Part shown: positions 16,450 to 26,030 of the stretch, piece after piece | Layout of the letters: each line of letters begins with the position of its first letter | How positions within the stretch are numbered: position 1 is the stretch's first letter | Assembly: GCF_014932895.1 (NCBI RefSeq) | Contig: NZ_JACYOF010000012.1 | Coordinates: 62,262-126,261 of the forward strand | Direction of reading: 5' to 3' | Length of the DNA stretch: 64,000 bases | Source: Bacillus thuringiensis | GTDB lineage: Bacteria; Bacillota; Bacilli; Bacillales; Bacillaceae_G | Position numbers and translations under genes: made by a program | The notes under the pieces: generated by a model | What the model was told of the DNA's origin: nothing | The model's database searches: none | The model's input: only the letters and a program-made list of their open reading frames with translations

Positions 16450-17157
16450 CTAAACCGTCATCTTCCAACTAGATAATGCTAACCAGTTCTCCATTTCCTT
16501 ATAATCAGGCATTATCTTCCCGACAAGACGCCAAAAGGAGCGATCGTGATTTAAATGAACCATATGGCACATCTCATGAACAACTACATAGTCAATTACT
16601 CGCTGTGGTGCCATTGCTAACTTCCAATTAAACGTTAACTGTAGATTTGAATCACAAGTTCCCCACGTACGACTACTATCTGTAATACGAATAGAACGCG
16701 GTTTTGTTTTAAAGTTACTTTGATGCGCTTTAATACTCTTCTCTACTAACGCTTTACACTGCTTATAGTAAAATCGTTTTAAAGCTTGTTGTATTTTCTC
16801 ATCTTTAAGCTCTTTCACATAAATATGTAGCTTATCCCCTTCAAACACTGCATTGTCTTGCGTGATACTTACATCTTGAGAAATCTGTATCGGATACGTG
16901 TTTCCTAAATATAGAAAGCCCTCTCCTTGATCATAATCCTTTTCCTGTGGTCCAAGCACTCGCTCTTGCATTTCCTTACGTGTTGTCTGAATCCAATCCC
17001 ACTTTTCCTCTAACAACTGGACTAAGTATTCAACAGGTGTCCCTTTTGGAGCCTGCACTTCCACATTTCCATACGAATCTACAAAAAGACGCACCGACTT
17101 TTTCTTCTTATAAGTTATATGAAAATTAATTGTCTCACCTAAATATGTATGTACCAT
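16450..17157 (-). CDS. YgjP-like zinc metallopeptidase (M48-related, DUF45), 235 aa
   Basis: The zinc-binding helix is HEMCH (His194, Glu195, His198), with a likely third ligand at His204 (HLNHDRSFW). The preceding TWGTCDSNLQLTFNWKLAMAP block is typical of the YgjP/DUF45 family. The N-terminal half is a beta-rich domain (INFHITYKKKKSVRLFVDSYG). No signal peptide, so it is cytoplasmic. In many bacteria relatives sit near type I restriction systems, but none is present here. The substrate is unknown. Confidence 0.82.
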   Translation of the reverse strand: MVHTYLGETINFHITYKKKKSVRLFVDSYGNVEVQAPKGTPVEYLVQLLEEKWDWIQTTRKEMQERVLGPQEKDYDQGEGFLYLGNTYPIQISQDVSITQDNAVFEGDKLHIYVKELKDEKIQQALKRFYYKQCKALVEKSIKAHQSNFKTKPRSIRITDSSRTWGTCDSNLQLTFNWKLAMAPQRVIDYVVVHEMCHMVHLNHDRSFWRLVGKIMPDYKEMENWLALSSWKMTV

Positions 17158-17190
17158 TTCATCACCTAGCGTATTATTTTACAAATAAAA

Positions 17191-17217
17191 AAGAGTAGGA
17201 TACGAAAGTCCTACTCT
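17191..17217. terminator. Hairpin terminator between DUF1456 and YgjP-like genes
   Basis: AGAGTAGGA and TCCTACTCT form the stem around an 8-nt loop. It lies downstream of the DUF1456 gene on the minus strand. Confidence 0.65.
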
Positions 17218-17251
17218 ACCTATTATATCATTTACTGCTTTAACGAACTCA

Positions 17252-17770
17252 TTATCCTCTATACTTTACAGCTAATCCCTTAATGAAGTTCCTTGCGTAT
17301 CTATCGCCGCATTCTTTGTAATTTTTATGGCCTTTCTTTCTTAATAGGGCGCCTAGTTCTCCCTTTGTCACCTTAACGCCTACGCTATCTAATATATCAA
17401 GTACATCTTCACTCGTTAATGAAAGTGCAATTTTCATTTTCTTTAGAAGGAGGTTATTAGCACTCTCTTTGCTCTGTACAGGTGCTGGTTGCCCTGGTTT
17501 CGGATCTTGCTTTCCTCTTTTTAAAGTAATAAATCCATTTAAAAATGACTCTAACATCATCATATCGCACGTTAATACGTACTCATCTTCGACTACATCA
17601 GAATTTTCAGCTTCATGCTGAGGAGCTCTCTTTATTTTTGTAAGCATATCAACTACGTCTTCTTTCGTTACTTCCATGCCACCAAGTTTAAAGATTTCCA
17701 CCATATCTATATCTTTTATATCCATAGCATATCTTACTCTTTTTAATATATCGTTGTTGCTCATTGCCAT
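17252..17770 (-). CDS. DUF1456 family protein (YehS-like), 172 aa
   Basis: Two copies of a helical module: about residues 5-55 (NDILKRVRYAMDIKDIDMVE, then a GGMEVTKEDVVDML end) and about 107-160 (NLLLKKMKIALSLTSEDVLD, then a GVKVTKGELGALLRKKGHKN end), linked by an acidic stretch. This duplication is the hallmark of DUF1456. AGGAGG lies 8 nt before the first ATG (17770). Function of the family is unknown; the modules resemble small protein- or nucleic acid-binding helical bundles. It stands alone. Confidence 0.85.
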   Translation of the reverse strand: MAMSNNDILKRVRYAMDIKDIDMVEIFKLGGMEVTKEDVVDMLTKIKRAPQHEAENSDVVEDEYVLTCDMMMLESFLNGFITLKRGKQDPKPGQPAPVQSKESANNLLLKKMKIALSLTSEDVLDILDSVGVKVTKGELGALLRKKGHKNYKECGDRYARNFIKGLAVKYRG

Positions 17771-17991
17771 TGTTTTTCCTCCTGAAATGTTGATTATAGT
17801 AATGCTTTTAGCATGTATAAATTAATGTCGTCAAGTTACTACTTTAACATTTTAGAGGTAGGTTTTGTAGTCTTAACCAAATTAATGATTATAGAGGCTA
17901 TAGATTCTATAGAAGAGTTACAATAACTTTTCGGTTCATTTTTTCTTAGTTCATTAGATCTACATTCTAGTTTAGATTTGTTAACTAAAAA

Positions 17992-18022
17992 AGCAGTGCT
18001 TTGATTTCTCAAATACACTGCT
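17992..18022 (-). terminator. Terminator in the 17771-18106 spacer
   Basis: AGCAGTG/CACTGCT with an inner TTTGA/TCAAA pairing forms a near-continuous stem. On the minus strand it is followed by a T run, so it ends transcription of the zinc-ribbon/lipoprotein pair upstream. The rest of this 336-base spacer shows nothing I recognise. Confidence 0.7.
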
Positions 18023-18106
18023 CGTCTCTTACATTGTTATATTTCTTCTGTCAAACTAGACAAACTAGAGTTTATGGTTTTCGATAAATTTTATCTATAT
18101 AGAAGA

Positions 18107-18661
18107 CTATTGCATATCATATATTAGCCACTTTCCGTCAACTTTCTTCAAATCAATAGTAATATTGTCAGGATTGGGGCCGTATGAAGGTTTTGGAGAG
18201 ATATCTATCGTAACTTTTAATTTTGCTCTATCTCCAACTTTTCTTTCTTCTATATTCAATATATCTATTGAAGCATTTTTGGAAATTCCGATCCTTTTTC
18301 CAGTCTCTACATCCCACGGAAGGCTCGGATGTATATACTCACCTGCTTTATTTAAATCTCTTGATTCAAGAGCTTTAAAAAAGCCTTTCACTGTTTCTTG
18401 TGGAGTATTATTTTGAATTAGAACGTTAACTAATATAACTATAAACACAATCCCAATTATCCACACGTACCAAGGAGATTTTTTTGCAATTCTTATTAAT
18501 TTTATGTTTTTATCATTTCTATTTTGGGGCGTAATATCGTTATGGAATTCTCCATTGTCAAATAGTTCTTCTGATTCATCCAAATTTATTCTCTCTGTAC
18601 CACAATTAGTACAGTATTTATCTGTTTTCAATAATTTCTTATTACATGTAGTACAATTCAT
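18107..18661 (-). CDS. Zinc-ribbon membrane protein with extracytoplasmic domain, about 184 aa
   Basis: Starts with a zinc ribbon, CTTC and CTNC pairs (MNCTTCNKKLL to DKYCTNCGTERI), then an acidic linker, a single transmembrane helix (WYVWIIGIVFIVILVNVLI) and an outer domain of about 90 residues. That domain starts QETVKGFFKALESRDLNKAGEY and ends DGKWLIYDM, resembling NTF2-like/DUF4878 lumazine-type domains. I prefer ATG 18661, with GGGAG upstream, over the GTG at 18712, which lacks a ribosome binding site. It follows the lipoprotein gene within a few bases, so the two are one operon. Probably an envelope sensor or stress protein; role unknown. Confidence 0.7.
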   Translation of the reverse strand: MNCTTCNKKLLKTDKYCTNCGTERINLDESEELFDNGEFHNDITPQNRNDKNIKLIRIAKKSPWYVWIIGIVFIVILVNVLIQNNTPQETVKGFFKALESRDLNKAGEYIHPSLPWDVETGKRIGISKNASIDILNIEERKVGDRAKLKVTIDISPKPSYGPNPDNITIDLKKVDGKWLIYDMQ

Positions 18662-18715
18662 TATTTTATTTCTCCCTGCCCTATTATTAAAATCAAATCC
18701 CCAAAGTTTCACATA

Positions 18716-19744
18716 TTAATTTTCTATTATTTTCAATTTTTTTGATGTAGTAGCATTAAAATTACCTGATGAATCCAATTCTGTATGATAAATGTACGTT
18801 TTGACTCTAAAATTTTTATGTGGAAACTTTTTATTTACAGCACTTACCACTAAATTGTTAATTTCATTTCCAATTTTCACAGCTTCTTCTACCGTAGACT
18901 TATTATCAACTCGAACTTTTATCGGAAAATCAGCTGTATAATACATATTTGGATTATCATACAGCGTTGCTTGAAATAAAAATGGGGCTAATCCGGTTTG
19001 TTCAATAAGTAAATCCTTCGTATCATAAACTTTTATATTTGCAATATTCTTTCCTACTTCCGATCCTGCCTCTGCATCAAAGGGTTCTAATTTCTCGTTA
19101 GCAACGCTTGTTTCATTTCCTACCGCCTTACCCTTATAATTCATTTCAATGAATTTCACATTGCCATCCCTATCACAATCCAACCAAACAGTACCTTCTT
19201 TACTTTTGAAAGCTCCATCCACACTTATAGATATGCTACCGCCCCCAGTTCCTGAAAACTTCTCAATCTGCACACTTTCCGCATCACTTCCTCTAACATC
19301 ATATTTTGCATACCCTTCCGCCTCAGTTCCTTCTGATTCAATTTTAGTACCTAACATAATATCAAGACCTAATAATTTGAAGGCATCCTTATACTTCAAA
19401 TCTTTTGGCTCTAATAATTCAACCTTAATATGATTAATAATTTTCCCATCACTTTCAAATGTATATTTAGCATAATTATCTACATATAACCATCTAGTTT
19501 CCTCTTTTGTTTTTGGAGATAAAAGCGTTTTCTCTAAATCTTCAAGTCGATAAGTTTTTTTTAGGTACATTGCTATTCCACTTAAATTTGAAGTCGAAAT
19601 ATCATTGCTCTCATTCGTCATAATTTTCTTCTCATCTTGTTTAACATTTTGGCTTACTTCTTTTGTTGGTACTGATTCTGTTGATTTTTGACAACCCGAT
19701 GTAATTAATCCTGCTGTAAGTAAAGCTATTAATACTTTCTTCAT
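18716..19744 (-). CDS. Lipoprotein of unknown function, 342 aa
   Basis: The signal peptide ends with a lipobox (LITSGC, Cys18), followed by a polar linker rich in Ser, Thr, Glu and Lys to about residue 50. The rest is a mixed alpha/beta extracellular region without a family I can name. It contains GTGGGSISISVDGAF and a C-terminal module beginning NMYYTADFPIKVRVDNKS, which looks like a separate alpha/beta domain. The start follows TGGAGGGAA. It is the first gene of a two-gene unit with the zinc-ribbon membrane protein. Confidence 0.7.
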   Translation of the reverse strand: MKKVLIALLTAGLITSGCQKSTESVPTKEVSQNVKQDEKKIMTNESNDISTSNLSGIAMYLKKTYRLEDLEKTLLSPKTKEETRWLYVDNYAKYTFESDGKIINHIKVELLEPKDLKYKDAFKLLGLDIMLGTKIESEGTEAEGYAKYDVRGSDAESVQIEKFSGTGGGSISISVDGAFKSKEGTVWLDCDRDGNVKFIEMNYKGKAVGNETSVANEKLEPFDAEAGSEVGKNIANIKVYDTKDLLIEQTGLAPFLFQATLYDNPNMYYTADFPIKVRVDNKSTVEEAVKIGNEINNLVVSAVNKKFPHKNFRVKTYIYHTELDSSGNFNATTSKKLKIIEN

Positions 19745-19997
19745 AATTTCCCTCCACTTAAAATAAAAAAATTCTGGTAGCTCCTATAAGAAAACATCTT
19801 CAATTCAGAAGAAAGTTCCACAGTACTCTAAAATTATTCTCGAATATTTAAAAATAACTATTATTCAAAAGATCTTCATACCAATACTAAATAATTAACC
19901 TTATAAATTATGTCGAAAGAAGTCGAAAAACAATATTTTTATAATCGGAAATTTAAATTTAATTCTTCCGCTGTTAAATTATTTAATTTGAACATAA

Positions 19998-20042
19998 AAT
20001 AGGACCCCCTTCCATGCAGAATGCATGGAAGGGGGTCCTATT
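19998..20042. repeat. Perfect 21-bp inverted repeat in the 19745-20339 spacer
   Basis: Arms 19998-20018 and 20022-20042 are exact complements around a GAA loop (core CCCCCTTCCATGCA). On the minus strand a TTTTAT tail follows, so it may be the distant terminator of dus, about 300 bases beyond that gene's stop. The remaining sequence of this 595-base spacer (19745-19997 and 20043-20339) has no ORF with a ribosome binding site and no other clear feature. Confidence 0.7.
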
Positions 20043-20339
20043 TGGATAAAAATCATACATTTTCTTAACTTGATGGCCATGCTCAAATAAAGGGATTTTT
20101 TATTTCTGTCTATTATTCAGATTATATTTCATATCTCGATAGAGCCTATTGTACCCTACTCCAGCTCTTGTCAATTTTCCCCTTACGAGTATTCGTTAGT
20201 TCATTATATTCTCAAAGACTTCTTCTTTCAGCAAGCAGACTGTATCAACACAAAAAGTTACATTCACAAAAAACCTCAAAACTAAATAAAACAACTACCG
20301 ACAAATTAATACAATCCATTTCTCTCTATCTTCAGAGCT

Positions 20340-21329
20340 TTAAACCGTCTCACTATCCTGAGCCACACCAACACTCGCCTCAAACTTATCCAACAACCCA
20401 CGCACCTCATCAGTCGACTTCGTGCTCATCAATTGATTTCTCAATTCAGCAGCTCCAGGGAAGCCTTTTACATAAATTTTGAAGAAGCGATGAAGTCCTG
20501 TGATTGAGCGTGGTAGTACTTCTGCATATTGATCTTGAAGATCAAGCTGTAGTCTTAGAAGGTCAAGGTGTTCTTTACTGCTATGCTCTCTCGGCTCTTT
20601 TTCAAAAGCAAATGGATTTTTAAAGATGCCTCGCCCGATCATAACGCCATCAATACCGTATTTTTCAGCAAGTTCCATCCCGGTTTTACGGTCAGGAATA
20701 TCTCCGTTGATTGTTATGAGTGTATTTGGTGCGATGCGGTCACGTAATTTTTTGATCTCCGGAATGAGTTCCCAGTGCGCATCTACTTGGCTCATTTCTT
20801 CTCTTGTACGTAAGTGAATAGAAAGGTTTGCGATATCTTGTTTGAAAATGTGCGTTAACCAATCTTCCCACTCACTTAACTCTTTAAAGCCAAGTCGTGT
20901 TTTCACGCTAACAGGTAGACCGCCCGCTTTTGCGGCTTGAATTAGTTCTGCTGCAACGTCTGGACGTAGAATAAGGCCACTACCTTTTCCTCTTGATGCT
21001 ACATTCGGTACAGGACAGCCCATATTAATATCGATACCTTTAAATCCTAGCTCTGCCATACCAATACTCATTTGACGGAAATATTCAGGATTGTCTCCCC
21101 AAATATGTGCCACTATTGGTTGTTCATCTTCTGTAAAAATTAAACGGCCACGTACACTTTTCATACCTTCTGGATGACAATAGCTATCCGAGTTTGTAAA
21201 CTCTGTGAAGAATACGTCTGGGCGACCAGCTTCACTTACTACGTGACGAAAAACAACATCTGTCACATCTTCCATTGGTGCAAGTACAAAAAATGGTCGT
21301 GGTAAATCACGCCAAAAATTATCTATCAT
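20340..21329 (-). CDS. dus: tRNA-dihydrouridine synthase, about 329 aa
   Basis: FMN-dependent reductase that makes dihydrouridine in tRNA. The TIM-barrel starts [12 protein letters not shown], the catalytic Cys105 is in [10 protein letters not shown], phosphate-binding SVKTRLG and INGDIPD follow, and the FMN-binding end is [16 protein letters not shown] helical tRNA-binding C-terminal domain closes it. I prefer ATG 21329 ([10 protein letters not shown]) over the GTG at 21350, though the upstream AGAGGA could serve either. Target position in tRNA cannot be told. It lies next to rlmCD, another RNA-modification gene. Confidence 0.9.
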   Translation of the reverse strand: MIDNFWRDLPRPFFVLAPMEDVTDVVFRHVVSEAGRPDVFFTEFTNSDSYCHPEGMKSVRGRLIFTEDEQPIVAHIWGDNPEYFRQMSIGMAELGFKGIDINMGCPVPNVASRGKGSGLILRPDVAAELIQAAKAGGLPVSVKTRLGFKELSEWEDWLTHIFKQDIANLSIHLRTREEMSQVDAHWELIPEIKKLRDRIAPNTLITINGDIPDRKTGMELAEKYGIDGVMIGRGIFKNPFAFEKEPREHSSKEHLDLLRLQLDLQDQYAEVLPRSITGLHRFFKIYVKGFPGAAELRNQLMSTKSTDEVRGLLDKFEASVGVAQDSETV

Positions 21330-21447
21330 TTCAAATTCAAATCCTCTCACTATGAATACAATTTCAAGCTCTCAATTTATAATTTGTGAAAATCAGCAAT
21401 ATTTATTTTAACTAAAATCGTTGTTGAATGGTATTTTTGTAAACCAA

Positions 21448-21485
21448 AAAGCAGGTGGTATAGATTTTTCTATATCAACTGCTTT
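21448..21485 (-). terminator. Terminator of rlmCD
   Basis: AAAGCAG...CTGCTTT outer stem with an inner TATAGA/TCTATA pairing. It lies 5 bases beyond the rlmCD stop on the minus strand. Confidence 0.7.
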
Positions 21486-21489
21486 CCTA

Positions 21490-22866
21490 TTATACCAACT
21501 TAAGCCAAGCTACACACTCCACATGAGTAGTATGCGGGAACATATCAACAGGTTGTACTTCCTGTGTTTTATATCCGCCTTCTTCTAGTACTTTTAAGTC
21601 GCGTGCTAATGTTGCTGGGTTACATGATACGTATACGACGCGCTTTGGCTTCATGTCGATGATTGTGTTTAGTAATGCTTCGTCACAGCCTTTACGTGGC
21701 GGGTCTACGACCATTGTGTCAGCGATTACGCCTTCTTTGTACCATTTTGGAATGACTACTTCAGCTTCTCCTACTGCGAATTCAGCGTTTGTCATGTTGT
21801 TTAACGCTGCATTTCGGTTTGCGTCTTCGATTGCTTCTGGAACGATTTCAACGCCGTATACTTTCTTCGCTTTTTGCGCTAGGAATAAAGAGATTGATCC
21901 GATTCCGCAATATGCGTCAATTACTGTTTCGTTACCATTTAATTTCGCGTATTCTAACGTTTTGTCGTATAGCACTTTCGTTTGTTCTGGGTTTACTTGA
22001 TAGAATGAACGTGCTGAAATCGCAAATTTAATATCACCGATAAAGTCATAAATATATTCTGATCCGTACAGTACTGTCGTTGTGTCTCCGAAGATTACGT
22101 TTGTACGCTTCGTATTTACGTTTTGAACGATTGATTTCACTTCTGGGAATTTCGCTGCAATCTCTTCGATGATTGCTTTTTTGTTTGGCAATTCTGCCGT
22201 ACGTGTAATGAAGACAAGCATAATTTCCCCTGTTACTTGTCCGTAACGAGCCATTACGTGGCGAAGTGTTCCTTTGTTACGCTCTTCGTTGTACGCCGAG
22301 ATACCGTGCTTTTCGCAAATACGTTTTACTTCTTGAATAAGTGCATCGTTTTCTTCCGCCTGAATTAAACATGATTCCATATTGATGATGTCATGTGTTC
22401 CTTGACGATAGAAACCAGCTACAAGTCCGCCTTCCTGTTCTCCGATTGGTACTTGTGCTTTATTACGGTATACCCATGGGTTTTTCATGCCAAGTACAGG
22501 ATGAACAGGAACATCGCTTAGTCCACCGATGCGCTGCATAACGTCACGTACTTGTTTTTCTTTCGCTTGTAATTGTCCTTCATATGTTAAGTGCTGAAGC
22601 TGACAACCGCCGCACTGGTTATATACTGGGCATTCTGCATCTTTACGATATGGGCTTTCTGTATGAATCTTCATTAAACGACCAAATGCGAAGTTTTTCT
22701 TCACTTTAATAATTTTAATTTGCGCTTCCTCACCTGGTAATCCGTTTTTGACGAAAATAGGATAGCCTTTTACTTTCGCAACACCTGCACCATCGTGCGT
22801 CAAATCTTCAAATACTACATCTATAAACTCGTTTTTCTCAACTGGTGGCGTCATTTTATTACTCAT
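21490..22866 (-). CDS. rlmCD: 23S rRNA (uracil-C5)-methyltransferase RlmCD, 458 aa
   Basis: TrmA/RumA-family enzyme that makes 5-methyluridine in 23S rRNA; in Bacillus one protein (YefA) modifies both U747 and U1939. An N-terminal TRAM domain (about 12-68) is followed by an Fe-S cluster binding set (Cys79, Cys85, Cys88 in [10 protein letters not shown] and a later Cys near 167). The SAM motif is [15 protein letters not shown], then VDPPRKGCD and the catalytic [14 protein letters not shown] 22866 is chosen because GAGGT lies 8 nt upstream; the ATG at 22887 has no such site. Divergent from the riboswitch-controlled transporter. Confidence 0.93.
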   Translation of the reverse strand: MSNKMTPPVEKNEFIDVVFEDLTHDGAGVAKVKGYPIFVKNGLPGEEAQIKIIKVKKNFAFGRLMKIHTESPYRKDAECPVYNQCGGCQLQHLTYEGQLQAKEKQVRDVMQRIGGLSDVPVHPVLGMKNPWVYRNKAQVPIGEQEGGLVAGFYRQGTHDIINMESCLIQAEENDALIQEVKRICEKHGISAYNEERNKGTLRHVMARYGQVTGEIMLVFITRTAELPNKKAIIEEIAAKFPEVKSIVQNVNTKRTNVIFGDTTTVLYGSEYIYDFIGDIKFAISARSFYQVNPEQTKVLYDKTLEYAKLNGNETVIDAYCGIGSISLFLAQKAKKVYGVEIVPEAIEDANRNAALNNMTNAEFAVGEAEVVIPKWYKEGVIADTMVVDPPRKGCDEALLNTIIDMKPKRVVYVSCNPATLARDLKVLEEGGYKTQEVQPVDMFPHTTHVECVAWLKLV

Positions 22867-23002
22867 TTTCCGACCTCTCTTTTTCATAACACTGCGTTAC
22901 ATTTTATCATACTTATATGGTCTATTTCTATTGGAAGAAAAAAAGCTATTGACGATACTTCTCTGTTAATGTTACGCTACTACTAATTTAATACGGACGA
23001 TG

Positions 23003-23168
23003 TTACCTCATATATACTTGATAATATGGATCGAGAGTTTCTACCCGGCAACCTTAAATTGCTGGACTATGGGGAAAACTAATGAATATTAGCCTATGCG
23101 CAAAAAAGGACTCATATTGATTAGCTTTCTCTCATAGATGAAAGTGAATCCATATGGGTCTTTTTTTA
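23003..23168 (+). ncRNA. Guanine riboswitch (purine class) with terminator
   Basis: The aptamer spans about 23003-23080: P1 arms around ACCTCATA and TATGGGGA, the J1/2 AATATGGATCGAGAGTTTCTA block, and the closing GGACTATGGGG. The base that pairs with the ligand is C (GACTATG), which marks guanine/hypoxanthine rather than adenine specificity. A long stem (23108-23168) ending in seven Ts forms the expression platform. It leads into a nucleoside transporter gene, the same arrangement as B. subtilis nupG. Confidence 0.92.
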
Positions 23169-23292
23169 TTTTTTATTTTTCTAAAAGGTCAGACATCTTA
23201 CGTATGACATAAAACCTCGTTCTTTTATTTTTAGTAATATAACGAGCGTTTTATGTACAAACTTTATACGAACTTCTGAAAGGAGCAACTAC

Positions 23293-24489
23293 ATGCAATA
23301 TGTAATGAGCATTATCGGTATTCTTGTCGTTTTAGGTTTATGTTTTGCTTTGTCAAACAACAAAAGTAAAATCAACTTCCGTGCAATTGCTATTATGATT
23401 GGTTTTCAAATTTTAATCGGTTGGTTTATGTTTGGCACAAAGATTGGTCAACAAATCATTATTTTCATTGGTAAAGTTTTCAACAAACTAATTAAACTTG
23501 GTACGACAGGTGTCGATTTTCTCTTTAATGGAATTCAAAGAGATTTTGTCTTTTTCTTAAACGTATTATTAATTATCGTATTTTTCTCAGCACTACTTTC
23601 AATCTTTAGTTATTTAGGTGTTTTACCATTTATCGTTCGCGTTGTCGGCGGTGCAATTTCAAAAATTACTGGTTTACCACGCGTTGAATCATTCCACGCA
23701 GTAAACTCTGTGTTCTTCGGTTCAAGTGAGGCGTTAATCGTTATTAAAAATGATTTACAACATTTTAATAAAAACCGTATGTTTATCATTTGTTGTTCTG
23801 CGATGAGCTCAGTTTCTGCTTCTGTTACAGCATCATACGTTATGATGTTAGATGCAAAATACGTACTAGCAGCTCTTCCGCTAAACTTATTCTCAAGCTT
23901 AATCGTTTGTTCGTTATTAACACCAGTTGATACGAAAAAAGAAGACGAAGTGGTTCAAAAATTTGATAGAAGCCTATTCGGAGACAGCTTTATCGGGGCA
24001 ATGATTAACGGTGCGCTTGACGGTTTAAAAGTAGCTGGTATCGTCGCTGCATTAATGATCGCCTTCATTGGTGTGATGGAAGTTATAAACTACGTAATTA
24101 GCGCAGCTTCAGGTGCAATGGGACATGCTGTTACGTTACAACAAATCTTCGGTTACGTGCTTGCTCCATTCGCATTCTTAATGGGTATTCCAGCTCACGA
24201 TATTATCCCAGCTGGTGGTATTATGGGTACAAAAATTGTTTTAAACGAGTTTGTAGCCATCCTTGATTTAAAAGGTGTTGCTGCAACATTATCTCCACGT
24301 ACAGTTGGAATCGTTACCGTATTCTTAATTAGCTTCGCAAGTATTAGCCAAATTGGTGCGATCGTCGGTACAATCCGTGCCCTTTCTGAAAAACAAGGAA
24401 GCGTCGTATCTAAATTTGGTTGGAAAATGCTATTCGCATCCACACTTGCCTCTATTTTATCTGCGACAATCGCTGGATTGTTTATCTAA
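23293..24489 (+). CDS. nupG: Purine nucleoside transporter, concentrative nucleoside transporter (CNT) family, 398 aa
   Basis: About nine to ten membrane segments with CNT signatures: GFQILIGWFMF, FFSALLSIFSYLG, SFHAVNSVFFGSSEALIVIK, MSSVSASVTASYVMML and FAFLMGIPAHDI. The family imports nucleosides with sodium or protons. The guanine riboswitch directly upstream implies the main substrates are purine nucleosides such as guanosine and inosine, as for B. subtilis NupG (YxjA). The start follows AAAGGAG. It is a single-gene unit with its own terminator. Confidence 0.92.
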   Translation: MQYVMSIIGILVVLGLCFALSNNKSKINFRAIAIMIGFQILIGWFMFGTKIGQQIIIFIGKVFNKLIKLGTTGVDFLFNGIQRDFVFFLNVLLIIVFFSALLSIFSYLGVLPFIVRVVGGAISKITGLPRVESFHAVNSVFFGSSEALIVIKNDLQHFNKNRMFIICCSAMSSVSASVTASYVMMLDAKYVLAALPLNLFSSLIVCSLLTPVDTKKEDEVVQKFDRSLFGDSFIGAMINGALDGLKVAGIVAALMIAFIGVMEVINYVISAASGAMGHAVTLQQIFGYVLAPFAFLMGIPAHDIIPAGGIMGTKIVLNEFVAILDLKGVAATLSPRTVGIVTVFLISFASISQIGAIVGTIRALSEKQGSVVSKFGWKMLFASTLASILSATIAGLFI

Positions 24490-24490
24490 T

Positions 24491-24544
24491 AAAAAACTCC
24501 ATCTTACTTCTCTTTTTCTAAAGGAAGTTTGAGTGGAGTTTTTT
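24491..24544 (+). terminator. Terminator of nupG
   Basis: AAAAAACTCCA pairs with TGGAGTTTTTT, with an inner ACTTC/GAAGT stem, directly after the stop codon. Confidence 0.8.
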
Positions 24545-24633
24545 TACTGTCTTCTACATGTAAACTACTCCAGAAAAAATCAAGACCTTTTTCCGAATTA
24601 TTCCAAAAATGTATTCCCCTATATATTCTATAG

Positions 24634-24755
24634 TGTTATGATGGACAAGGGTATAGCTCAGATTTTTTAGAACCGAAAATTTGAGTTATAGTCACTTATA
24701 CGAATGACGATTTCATGACATAAGTGACTATAATTAAAACACAATAGAAGGATGA
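24634..24755 (+). promoter_or_regulatory. Promoter and structured leader of deacetylase gene 1
   Basis: An extended -10 (TGTTATGAT, 24634-24642) lacks a recognisable -35. The transcript should begin near GACAAGGGTAT. Hairpin 1 is 24652-24666 with 24676-24690 (15-bp arms with G-U pairs). A perfect 14-bp arm pair, 24686-24699 with 24720-24733, overlaps it by five bases, so the two stems compete. ACACAATAGAAGG then provides the ribosome binding site. The same outer blocks occur before deacetylase gene 2. Confidence 0.55.
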
Positions 24756-24759
24756 TATA

Positions 24760-25863
24760 ATGAAGAAATATACATATATCGCTTTACTTTCTTCTGCTAT
24801 TCTCGTAGGTTGTAACACTAGTAATACTAGTGTTAAACAAATAAAAGAAACCACCGCGAAACAAGCAGTTGAACAGAAAAAAGCAAAAGCAGTTGAAATC
24901 CCTTTAACACAAGGGGTTATTACGTGGGATCCGTATGAATATAACGCACAAAATACCACGCTCTATACAAAAGATTTAAGGGATTCCTTTAAACAAGTAC
25001 GTTACAACATTTGGCGTACCGCTGATGGTCCTGCAAGCAAACAGACTTTTACTTCACAAGAAAAAAATCGTGATTTTGCCCTCCCACTTCATTTAAAAAC
25101 ATTTCATTTAAAACGTGGCGAATTTCAAATTGAAACTGTAGGAATCAAAGAAGATAATACTGAAACAAATCTAGTAACATCTAAAATTACATTCCAACAA
25201 CATGTACCATTTTTGATGTATCATGCAATTGAAAAATACCCTGGGCCGGGTGATGGTGATTTCGGCTTATACGTACCGCCTGAACAATTTGAAAAACATA
25301 TGCAGTATTTAAAAGATAACGGTTATACGATGCTCACATTTGAACGTTGGAACGATATAAACCGTGTTAATAAACCTATTTTTATAACAATGGATGATGG
25401 CCGAAAAAATAATATGAATGCTCTTCATATTTTACAAAAATTAAAAGATGATAAATTCCAACCTGCTGCAACTGAATTCCTTACTTCAAATGAAGTAGAC
25501 AAACCAAACCGTCTATCAACAGATGATATAAAACAAATGATAGATTCAGGTATTTTTTCTATTCAATCTCATACCGCGAATCATACAATGATGGCTCATT
25601 CGGGTAATTATGATGAGGAATTACGTGGTTCTAAAGAAAAAATTGAAACTCTTACCGGTAAGAAGGTCATCGCTCTCGCCTATCCAGTAGGCTCTTATAA
25701 TGATCCCGCTGTCGAAGAAACAAAAAAACTTTATGAGTTCGCAGTAACTACTGATCACGGCAATCACATTACAAAAGGCATTCCAAACGAGCAATACTTA
25801 ATTAAACGCCATTTTATAGGACCTAATATGTCAATGGAAAAATTCGCATCTCTTATAAAATAA
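24760..25863 (+). CDS. Polysaccharide deacetylase lipoprotein 1 (BA0330/BA0331 type), 367 aa
   Basis: Lipoprotein signal with lipobox LVGC (Cys18), a linker, then a beta-sandwich domain (about 45-145, fibronectin III-like by position) and a NodB-homology domain (about 150-367). NodB motifs: metal-binding MDDGRKNN (usually TFDDG, here T-M-D-D), the His pair SHTANH, and AYPVGSYN. In B. anthracis two adjacent proteins of this type act in cell shape and osmotic stability by modifying cell wall polysaccharide (established). This gene and the next are tandem paralogues with related leaders. The exact substrate is not known from sequence. Confidence 0.88.
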   Translation: MKKYTYIALLSSAILVGCNTSNTSVKQIKETTAKQAVEQKKAKAVEIPLTQGVITWDPYEYNAQNTTLYTKDLRDSFKQVRYNIWRTADGPASKQTFTSQEKNRDFALPLHLKTFHLKRGEFQIETVGIKEDNTETNLVTSKITFQQHVPFLMYHAIEKYPGPGDGDFGLYVPPEQFEKHMQYLKDNGYTMLTFERWNDINRVNKPIFITMDDGRKNNMNALHILQKLKDDKFQPAATEFLTSNEVDKPNRLSTDDIKQMIDSGIFSIQSHTANHTMMAHSGNYDEELRGSKEKIETLTGKKVIALAYPVGSYNDPAVEETKKLYEFAVTTDHGNHITKGIPNEQYLIKRHFIGPNMSMEKFASLIK

Positions 25864-25943
25864 ACTTTAAGATATTTTAAAGCTTACTAAAAAACGAAAG
25901 AATAGATCTACTTAAAGTCAGTAACCTATCTCACACCTAAAAA

Positions 25944-26030
25944 TGATATGATGAACAAGGGTATGTCCCCACCTCTCTTATAGCGGTGGGGATTTTAAAT
26001 ATAAGTATGCAACATACTACACAATAGAAG
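25944..26030 (+). promoter_or_regulatory. Promoter and structured leader of deacetylase gene 2
   Basis: Extended -10 TGATATGAT (25944-25952), then AACAAGGGTAT, hairpin TCCCCACC (25966-25973) with GGTGGGGA (25985-25992), a small AGTATG/CATACT hairpin (26004-26018) and the ribosome-binding block ACACAATAGAAGG. Outer blocks match the leader of gene 1, but the stems differ in sequence while still pairing. Confidence 0.55.

Noticed and set aside
20168-20482. Plus-strand ORF of 104 codons near the end of dus
   Set aside because: Mostly antisense to dus, low-complexity composition and no ribosome binding site.
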